In this document: piece after piece, positions 56,301-64,000 of the stretch
How the letters are laid out: each line of letters begins with the position of its first letter
Position numbering within the stretch: position 1 is the stretch's first letter
Assembly (NCBI GenBank): GCA_018806985.1
Contig: JADANN010000462.1
Coordinates: 1,417,501 to 1,481,500, forward strand
Reading direction: 5' to 3'
Length of the DNA stretch: 64,000 bases
Source of the DNA: Angiostrongylus vasorum
Taxonomy: Eukaryota > Nematoda > Chromadorea > Rhabditida > Metastrongylidae
Notes under the pieces: generated by a model
What the model was told of the DNA's origin: nothing
Database searches by the model: none
The model's input: the letters and a program-made list of their open reading frames with translations, nothing else
Program-made: the position numbers and the translations under genes

Positions 56301-59300
56301 TTCTTTTCATCACACTCCTTTCGTAGGCATTTAATTTGCTCGGGAAGTGTTTTGTCAAGATCATCATGGCTAGCAATTGGCGACAAACTCATGGCAAAAT
56401 CGTGACAACTATCAGCAATTCCACGTAATTTTTGTAGCTCAACATCAAGTGAATCAACAAGTTTTTGAGCACTTTCCGGATTTTCGACGTCAACACTACG
56501 TAGACCGTCGCCAACAGCCAAAATCCTATTTCGAAGTTCGTTTTGTCTTTCACGTGCATTTTCCTCATCAGTTAACGTTCTTTGTAACGTTGACAGTTGC
56601 TCCTGAAATTTATGAAAATACTAGAAAATGAAAATTTTACAATCTATATGAATTGAATAGATGAGAATAGAAAGAAAAAATCACCTTCACTTTCTCCTTA
56701 ACGTTGTTTATGTCACGAGCCAGTTGATTTCTTGGTGAAAGATCTTCTTGTGGAATTGCGTCAATTGTTGCTAGCATTGTTGACAAATCTTCAACATCTT
56801 TGATGATATTCTCAATTGGAATCGGTACTTCACTGCGATTTTCCAACTTATCATTACAGTCGTTAACAATATCTTGCAATTTGATCGTCTTCTCCTCAAA
56901 TCTTATCATCTCATCTAACTGATCGTCTAACATTCGACTAATCGTTTCGATTCGATTCGAGAGATCATCCCTTTTCGGTAATAAATCGACAGCAACATCA
57001 GTGATTGCATCGAGTTTCGCTAATAAACTTGGTATATTTGCTTGTTTAAAATCAACCAATTCATTTGATGAAGTGACGGAAAACGGTTGTGCGTTTTCCA
57101 AATATGAAACATCTTTTTCAAGTTGATCCAATAATTCGATAGTGTTATTACGTAGATCTCGTTCACGTAACAATTTTTGTAAATCATCTTCATTACGTTT
57201 CGTTAAATCATCAATTTTATGCCGTGCGTTTTCAATATTGTTCGCGATTTTCTCGTCATCCATCACATCCGATGATAATTCGGCTAGTGCTTTACGAACA
57301 TCACGAATGTGATGAAGATTCGTCTCCAGAGTTTCAATATCGTATGAGCTTGGAAGTGTGTCGATTACATTTTCGATCATTGCAAGGCGTTCAAGCGCTT
57401 CCTTTATGGTGTTATCACGTTTCTTTTTCAAATCTCTCAACTGATCGATCTGGTTTCGCAACTGATCAGCGTGATCTGTTGGTAGATTGTCGAGTTGATT
57501 TTCGACATCCGCTAATGATTCCTCAGTTAATTCACGAAGAGGAACTGTTGTCAATTGTGACAATTTCATTGTCAATAATGCGATCAGTTCTTCTTGTTCA
57601 TTCTTTTCAATAGATTCTTTAGCGCCTTTCATTAATACATCAAGTGAACTCATACGATCGTTCAACACAGACAATCGCGACGTGTCAAGATCCACATGCT
57701 TGCGAATGTTATTCGCTTCATTGTGTCGTTCTCGTAGCACTGAAAGTTGTGCTTGCAATGCTGGTAATTGAAATTGTTCGATGTTCTCCAGACAATCCTT
57801 TGTGGGTTGTTCTGCTAAGAGGTTGTAAATCGAATTCATTTCGGTAATAAAGTGATCAACAGAATCACATAATCGCTTTTCGTCTTCGATTTCCGTTGAT
57901 AGTTCACTTAGCACATCTTCATACTGTTTCTCAGTTTGTTCCAAATCGACATCAATAAACCGCACATCTGCATAAGCGCTTTCCAGAGGATCGAGACGCT
58001 CTGAGAGTTCTTGAAGTATTCGAACTTTGTCATTGAGTATGTTGGATTTTTGTCTTTCTGCAGATATGGTATCGAAGTCATTCATTGCGTCATTGATCGA
58101 TCTTCGTGATTTTGTTAGTACTTCATCAAGAGGTTGCCTCAATTTGTTTAATTCAGCGTCCACTTCTTCTCTTACTCGAACAAATTCATCCCAATTGTTA
58201 GCGCGTTCTACTAGAATTGGAACAATGTTTTCGGCGGATGAAATTGCAGCATTAAGATCTTCCACAGATGGATGATTCTTTGGGGCGTCATGTAAGACTG
58301 TGACTGCATTCTTGCACTTATTAACAAGCTCTTCAGCAGATGGTCTGTATTGTGACGGCACTCCTTCAGCGTCTAATAGTAAGCGATTTGCGTCGTTTAC
58401 AAGCTGAACAAGTCGACCCGATATCGGTGATAATGTATTTCGAAGAGCTTCGTCAGCTGCAGTACGAGCGATCTCTTCTTCTACATCGACACGACGTTGC
58501 TTTACAGCAGCAAGCGTCTTATTGAGACGATCAAGTAATTGAGCATGTTCATTCCGTTGATCGTCATCTAGAGCACACCCATCAAACTCCGAAATACGTT
58601 GCTGTAGTCGACAGAGTGCATCTTCGTCTTTTTTCAATTCCTCAGGTGTTTTCTCAGTCGATTCTGGGCTTGTAATGAGAAGCAACTGATCTTCGGTATC
58701 CTTGCGGGCCGCATTGAAAGCAGCTAATGCTGCAATCTTGTCACCAACAGAATCACCAAGTTTTTTTAACAGATCCTTTAATTTCGATAAATCCCATGCG
58801 CTTCTCTGACGTAATTCTTCGGTAGCATCACCATCGGGAATCGTTTGCAAGAGATTTTCGAGACGTTGCTTCTTACTTTCAAGATCGACAAGCACTGCTT
58901 GTTGCTCGCTTAGGTTATGCGGTATCTCATCAGATTGTTGTTGTAAACTTTCAGATATTTGAAGGATTTCAGGTGTAACTCTATTCAGTTGTATTAACTG
59001 TTCAATATCCTTCTTCTTTTCATCACACTCCTTTCGTAGGCATTTAATTTGCTCGGGAAGTGTTTTGTCAAGATCATCATGGCTAGCAATTGGCGACAAA
59101 CTCATGGCAAAATCGTGACAACTATCAGCAATTCCACGTAATTTTTGTAGCTCAACATCAAGTGAATCAACAAGTTTTTGAGCACTTTCCGGATTTTCGA
59201 CGTCAACACTACGTAGACCGTCGCCAACAGCCAAAATCCTATTTCGAAGTTCGTTTTGTCTTTCACGTGCATTTTCCTCATCAGTTAACGTTCTTTGTAA

Positions 59301-62300
59301 CGTTGACAGTTGCTCCTGAAATTTATGAAAATACTAGAAAATGAAAATTTTACAATCTATATGAATTGAATAGATGAGAATAGAAAGAAAAAATCACCTT
59401 CACTTTCTCCTTAACGTTGTTTATGTCACGAGCCAGTTGATTTCTTGGTGAAAGATCTTCTTGTGGAATTGCGTCAATTGTTGCTAGCATTGTTGACAAA
59501 TCTTCAACATCTTTGATGATATTCTCAATTGGAATCGGTACTTCACTGCGATTTTCCAACTTATCATTACAGTCGTTAACAATATCTTGCAATTTGATCG
59601 TCTTCTCCTCAAATCTTATCATCTCATCTAACTGATCGTCTAACATTCGACTAATCGTTTCGATTCGATTCGAGAGATCATCCCTTTTCGGTAATAAATC
59701 GACAGCAACATCAGTGATTGCATCGAGTTTCGCTAATAAACTTGGTATATTTGCTTGTTTAAAATCAACCAATTCATTTGATGAAGTGACGGAAAACGGT
59801 TGTGCGTTTTCCAAATATGAAACATCTTTTTCAAGTTGATCCAATAATTCGATAGTGTTATTACGTAGATCTCGTTCACGTAACAATTTTTGTAAATCAT
59901 CTTCATTACGTTTCGTTAAATCATCAATTTTATGCCGTGCGTTTTCAATATTGTTCGCGATTTTCTCGTCATCCATCACATCCGATGATAATTCGGCTAG
60001 TGCTTTACGAACATCACGAATGTGATGAAGATTCGTCTCCAGAGTTTCAATATCGTATGAGCTTGGAAGTGTGTCGATTACATTTTCGATCATTGCAAGG
60101 CGTTCAAGCGCTTCCTTTATGGTGTTATCACGTTTCTTTTTCAAATCTCTCAACTGATCGATCTGGTTTCGCAACTGATCAGCGTGATCTGTTGGTAGAT
60201 TGTCGAGTTGATTTTCGACATCCGCTAATGATTCCTCAGTTAATTCACGAAGAGGAACTGTTGTCAATTGTGACAATTTCATTGTCAATAATGCGATCAG
60301 TTCTTCTTGTTCATTCTTTTCAATAGATTCTTTAGCGCCTTTCATTAATACATCAAGTGAACTCATACGATCGTTCAACACAGACAATCGCGACGTGTCA
60401 AGATCCACATGCTTGCGAATGTTATTCGCTTCATTGTGTCGTTCTCGTAGCACTGAAAGTTGTGCTTGCAATGCTGGTAATTGAAATTGTTCGATGTTCT
60501 CCAGACAATCCTTTGTGGGTTGTTCTGCTAAGAGGTTGTAAATCGAATTCATTTCGGTAATAAAGTGATCAACAGAATCACATAATCGCTTTTCGTCTTC
60601 GATTTCCGTTGATAGTTCACTTAGCACATCTTCATACTGTTTCTCAGTTTGTTCCAAATCGACATCAATAAACCGCACATCTGCATAAGCGCTTTCCAGA
60701 GGATCGAGACGCTCTGAGAGTTCTTGAAGTATTCGAACTTTGTCATTGAGTATGTTGGATTTTTGTCTTTCTGCAGATATGGTATCGAAGTCATTCATTG
60801 CGTCATTGATCGATCTTCGTGATTTTGTTAGTACTTCATCAAGAGGTTGCCTCAATTTGTTTAATTCAGCGTCCACTTCTTCTCTTACTCGAACAAATTC
60901 ATCCCAATTGTTAGCGCGTTCTACTAGAATTGGAACAATGTTTTCGGCGGATGAAATTGCAGCATTAAGATCTTCCACAGATGGATGATTCTTTGGGGCG
61001 TCATGTAAGACTGTGACTGCATTCTTGCACTTATTAACAAGCTCTTCAGCAGATGGTCTGTATTGTGACGGCACTCCTTCAGCGTCTAATAGTAAGCGAT
61101 TTGCGTCGTTTACAAGCTGAACAAGTCGACCCGATATCGGTGATAATGTATTTCGAAGAGCTTCGTCAGCTGCAGTACGAGCGATCTCTTCTTCTACATC
61201 GACACGACGTTGCTAAAATTACTCGTTAACAATCCGATACAATCACATTAATCAAATGACGTTAAAGAAAATTGCTGATATTAACGAATTTTCTTTCCCT
61301 TTTCAATTTAACAGAAACTTAAACAAAAAACTGTACATTTAAGAACAACCGCAGAGTTTGAGAATAACTTCTAATGGTGAAATTGACTAGTGAAATAACG
61401 CGTCACCGATATACTAATCAGTTTCGCGTCTTCAACAATTAACTAGACGTCACACTTAAAACAAACACATAACGTAAACGTCTCTATGAATTGAAACCTA
61501 TCGCAAAGTGTTAAAGAAACCGAATACCTCTGAATCAGCATTTCAACTTTTTGTTACTCTAACATAAATGCGCAACGTTAATACACAACGCCCCACCTAT
61601 ACTGATATCAATGCGCATGCTACGAAAATAATAGTCGACTTTCAGCTTAAAAAATAACACTCCTAAGTGATATCGAAGCTCTAAATTCCGCAGATAATTA
61701 AATACAACACAGACGCTATAGATGATTTCCTAAGAAAACACACGTTCTCCTATTCTACAAAAAATGGCACTCTTACTTTCTAAAGCCCAGATTAAAAATC
61801 ACTTGAATATACAGATCTTCGCCTACGAGACACCTACCATCATACCAATATGGCATCCCTACATTCTGAAGTCGCGATTAAAAAATCCCCTGAATACACA
61901 GATCTTTGCCTACAAGACACCAACCATCACACCGATATGGCACTCTTACTTTCTAAAGCCCAGATTAAAAATCACTTGAATATACAGATCTTCGCCTACG
62001 AGACACCTACCATCATACCAATATGGCATCCCTACATTCTGAAGTCGCCATTAAAAATCCCCTGAATATACATTTTGCGGCGAATATAAAAAAACCGTTT
62101 GAATTTACAGATATTTACCATACACAACACAAAAAAAACGCAAGTGCTTCTATTTTAAAAAAGATGATTTTTTGTGCAAAAACTATACATGCAACTAATG
62201 CGATAGAGCAAAATCGCTTCGACATACCTATAAAATTCTGAACACTAAAAAATAGACTGGTGATCGAGAAATTATCGTCACTTATAGAAACATCAACTTT

Positions 62301-64000
62301 AAACATTATAGCATTAATTGGAAATCAAACCTTTACAGCAGCAAGCGTCTTATTGAGACGATCAAGTAATTGAGCATGTTCATTCCGTTGATCGTCATCT
62401 AGAGCACACCCATCAAACTCCGAAATACGTTGCTGTAGTCGACAGAGTGCATCTTCGTCTTTTTTCAATTCCTCAGGTGTTTTCTCAGTCGATTCTGGGC
62501 TTGTAATGAGAAGCAACTGATCTTCGGTATCCTTGCGGGCCGCATTGAAAGCAGCTAATGCTGCAATCTTGTCACCAACAGAATCACCAAGTTTTTTTAA
62601 CAGATCCTTTAATTTCGATAAATCCCATGCGCTTCTCTGACGTAATTCTTCGGTAGCATCACCATCGGGAATCGTTTGCAAGAGATTTTCGAGACGTTGC
62701 TTCTTACTTTCAAGATCGACAAGCACTGCTTGTTGCTCGCTTAGGTTATGCGGTATCTCATCAGATTGTTGTTGTAAACTTTCAGATATTTGAAGGATTT
62801 CAGGTGTAACTCTATTCAGTTGTATTAACTGTTCAATATCCTTCTTCTTTTCATCACACTCCTTTCGTAGGCATTTAATTTGCTCGGGAAGTGTTTTGTC
62901 AAGATCATCATGGCTAGCAATTGGCGACAAACTCATGGCAAAATCGTGACAACTATCAGCAATTCCACGTAATTTTTGTAGCTCAACATCAAGTGAATCA
63001 ACAAGTTTTTGAGCACTTTCCGGATTTTCGACGTCAACACTACGTAGACCGTCGCCAACAGCCAAAATCCTATTTCGAAGTTCGTTTTGTCTTTCACGTG
63101 CATTTTCCTCATCAGTTAACGTTCTTTGTAACGTTGACAGTTGCTCCTTCACTTTCTCCTTAACGTTGTTTATGTCACGAGCCAGTTGATTTCTTGGTGA
63201 AAGATCTTCTTGTGGAATTGCGTCAATTGTTGCTAGCATTGTTGACAAATCTTCAACATCTTTGATGATATTCTCAATTGGAATCGGTACTTCACTGCGA
63301 TTTTCCAACTTATCATTACAGTCGTTAACAATATCTTGCAATTTGATCGTCTTCTCCTCAAATCTTATCATCTCATCTAACTGATCGTCTAACATTCGAC
63401 TAATCGTTTCGATTCGATTCGAGAGATCATCCCTTTTCGGTAATAAATCGACAGCAACATCAGTGATTGCATCGAGTTTCGCTAATAAACTTGGTATATT
63501 TGCTTGTTTAAAATCAACCAATTCATTTGATGAAGTGACGGAAAACGGTTGTGCGTTTTCCAAATATGAAACATCTTTTTCAAGTTGATCCAATAATTCG
63601 ATAGTGTTATTACGTAGATCTCGTTCACGTAACAATTTTTTTGTAAATCATCTTCATTACGTTTCGTTAAATCATCAATTTTATGCCGTGCGTTTTCAAT
63701 ATTGTTCGCGATTTTCTCGTCATCCATCACATCCGATGATAATTCGGCTAGTGCTTTACGAACATCACGAATGTGATGAAGATTCGTCTCCAGAGTTTCA
63801 ATATCGTATGAGCTTGGAAGTGTGTCGATTACATTTTCGATCATTGCAAGGCGTTCAAGCGCTTCCTTTATGGTGTTATCACGTTTCTTTTTCAAATCTC
63901 TCAACTGATCGATCTGGTTTCGCAACTGATCAGCGTGATCTGTTGGTAGATTGTCGAGTTGATTTTCGACATCCGCTAATGATTCCTCAGTTAATTCACG
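37075..64000 (-). CDS. anc-1: ANC-1-like giant KASH nesprin, 3' part, with at least nine 877-residue repeats
   Basis: This protein sits in the outer nuclear membrane, where its KASH tail would bind SUN proteins and its long cytoplasmic rod tethers nuclei to the cytoskeleton. The visible part is 10 exons and, after correcting short T-run indels, about 8,009 residues. Most of it is an 877-residue unit repeated at least nine times, rich in acidic and leucine heptads and with no membrane segment. The C-terminus is a KASH domain ending PPPF. C. elegans ANC-1 is known for six nearly exact repeats of about 903 residues, so architecture and C-terminus agree. The N-terminal actin-binding region expected for the family lies beyond the right edge. 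Indels at 39718, 40975, 42977, 43606, 45608, 45628 and 63636 break single exons. Confidence 0.95.
37078..37257 (-). other. anc-1: KASH domain of ANC-1
   Basis: The final 60 residues contain a basic pre-membrane stretch (RSRWKRVLRT), one hydrophobic segment (AMLVLLLGAACLVP), and a lumenal tail with three Cys and the end FVNGPPPF. The third of these Cys lies 23 residues before the last residue, the position that forms a disulphide with SUN proteins in nesprins. Confidence 0.95.
38389..39588 (-). other. long anc-1 intron, 3' copy (1200 bp)
   Basis: On the minus strand it starts GTTTGATTTCC and ends AATTTTAG, and separates AAG from CAA codons that are contiguous in most other units. It contains a five-part 86-bp minisatellite. 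It is almost identical to the intron at 61213-62330. Confidence 0.93.
38937..39340. repeat. 86-bp minisatellite in long anc-1 intron (3' copy)
   Basis: About five units start near 38937, 39024, 39110, 39196 and 39282. Each contains CAGATCTT.GCCTAC and GACACCTACCATCA. Two alternating subtypes are visible (CACTCTTAC and CATCCCTAC forms). Confidence 0.9.
39589..40403 (-). CDS. anc-1: anc-1 exon i, 5' third of the last unit
   Basis: 815 bp against an expected 816; one T is missing at 39718-39722. It is the only unit with Gln instead of Arg in CLQKECDEKK. It ends LAAVK before the second copy of the long intron. Confidence 0.9.
40486..45750 (-). CDS. anc-1: anc-1 exon h, two units fused without the 82-bp intron
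   Basis: The exon is 5,265 bp, against 5,262 for two units. The difference is explained by T-run changes: +1 at 45608, +1 at 45628, +1 at 43606, -1 at 42977 and +1 at 40975. The sequence passes directly from EKVK to EQLSTL near 43116, with no intron. The frame is broken as given, but the indel sum preserves it overall. Confidence 0.9.
45833..48463 (-). CDS. anc-1: anc-1 exon g, complete 877-codon unit
   Basis: Same length and splice sites, but with Phe in KNAFTVLHD (one A/C difference at about 47450). It marks the switch between two unit subtypes. Confidence 0.95.
48546..51176 (-). CDS. anc-1: anc-1 exon f, complete 877-codon unit
   Basis: Same length and splice sites, offset exactly 2713 bp. 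This is the last unit with Val in KNAVTVLHD. Confidence 0.95.
51259..53889 (-). CDS. anc-1: anc-1 exon e, complete 877-codon unit
   Basis: Same length and splice sites as exon d, offset exactly 2713 bp. Val variant. Confidence 0.95.
53972..56602 (-). CDS. anc-1: anc-1 exon d, complete 877-codon unit
   Basis: Same length and splice sites as exon c, offset exactly 2713 bp. Val variant. I saw no residue difference from exon c. Confidence 0.95.
56685..59315 (-). CDS. anc-1: anc-1 exon c, complete 877-codon unit
   Basis: 2,631 bp begin EQLSTLQRTLTDEENARERQ and end NNVKEKVK, open throughout, with GT-AG introns at both ends. It is identical in layout to the next exons and carries the Val variant. 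Confidence 0.95.
59398..61212 (-). CDS. anc-1: anc-1 exon b
   Basis: 605 codons lie between the long intron (acceptor TTTTAG|CAACG) and an 82-bp intron. It starts QRRVDVEEEIARTAADEALR and ends with NNVKEKVK. It carries the Val variant in KNAVTVLHD. Confidence 0.94.
61213..62330 (-). other. long anc-1 intron, 5' copy (1118 bp)
   Basis: Same boundaries and sequence as the 38389-39588 intron, at the same codon junction, but with one fewer 86-bp minisatellite unit and a few different homopolymer lengths. Confidence 0.93.
61760..62078. repeat. 86-bp minisatellite in long anc-1 intron (5' copy)
   Basis: About four units start near 61764, 61850, 61936 and 62023. The unit sequence is the same as at 38937-39340, with one unit fewer. 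Confidence 0.9.
62331..64000 (-). CDS. anc-1: anc-1 exon a (5'-partial), unit 1 without the 82-bp intron
   Basis: The exon runs from the window edge to a GTTTGA donor at 62329-62330. It reads through the site where most units carry the 82-bp intron (about 63146). A T run of 7 at 63636-63642, against 5 in intact units, breaks the frame; otherwise the residues match the other units. Confidence 0.9.

Larger units (their letters stand above)
38055..64000 (-). repeat. tandem array of 877-codon anc-1 units (nine visible)
   Basis: The same junction (EKVK / EQLSTL) occurs near 63146, 59316, 56603, 53890, 51177, 48464, 45751, 43116 and 40404. Spacing is 2713 bp where the unit holds one 82-bp intron and no other. 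Copies appear identical over long stretches including the intron. Near-identity ends at about 38055 inside the terminal exon. The array continues past the right edge. Confidence 0.95.

Noticed and set aside
37075..64000. CRISPR or bacterial repeat system
   Set aside because: The long repeats are protein-coding, intron-containing and belong to a KASH protein; no spacer-repeat pattern occurs anywhere.

Overview
The window is eukaryotic and looks like a clade V nematode, probably a strongylid or hookworm-like species. It holds two recognisable animal genes, both with C. elegans orthologues, running tail to tail. The plus-strand gene has many small exons with TTTCAG-type acceptors, and its large introns are filled with degenerate transposons. 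The organism call is inference from gene identity and intron style; no species marker is present.

Positions 2154-36791, plus strand: a TRPN (NOMPC / TRP-4) mechanosensory channel gene, missing its 5' end. I could place 37 exons whose phases join and which sum, after four single-base frame corrections, to 1,496 codons plus a stop. Exons 1-22 encode a long ankyrin array, 23-25 the linker, 26-34 the membrane and pore region, 34-35 the TRP helix, and 36-37 the cytosolic C-terminus ending at a TAG. The N-terminus and about the first two ankyrin repeats are not visible. The introns carry a tRNA-derived SINE family, MITE-like inverted repeats, RTE retrotransposon remains (one nearly whole, antisense, at about 31.5-34.3 kb), a dispersed repeat with a covarying stem-loop, G-rich tracts and microsatellites.

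Positions 37075-64000, minus strand: the 3' part of anc-1, a giant nesprin-like KASH protein. Its stop codon is 283 bp from the trp-4 stop. The last exon ends in a KASH domain (one membrane segment, lumenal tail ending PPPF). Upstream lie at least nine copies of an 877-codon, coiled-coil-rich unit that are almost identical at DNA level. Six successive 82-bp intron copies are spaced exactly 2713 bp apart (one 877-codon exon plus one intron). The units differ in intron content: the 82-bp intron is absent from two visible units, and a 1.1-1.2 kb intron is present in only two. The gene continues past the right edge, where the N-terminal region should lie.

The two genes have no known joint pathway. 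TRPN channels sense mechanical force at sensory endings; ANC-1 anchors nuclei through SUN proteins. About ten short homopolymer-type indels interrupt otherwise intact exons in both genes. They are best read as sequencing or assembly errors rather than inactivation. The most interesting material is the internally homogenised anc-1 array with mosaic introns, and the covarying stem-loop repeat family.
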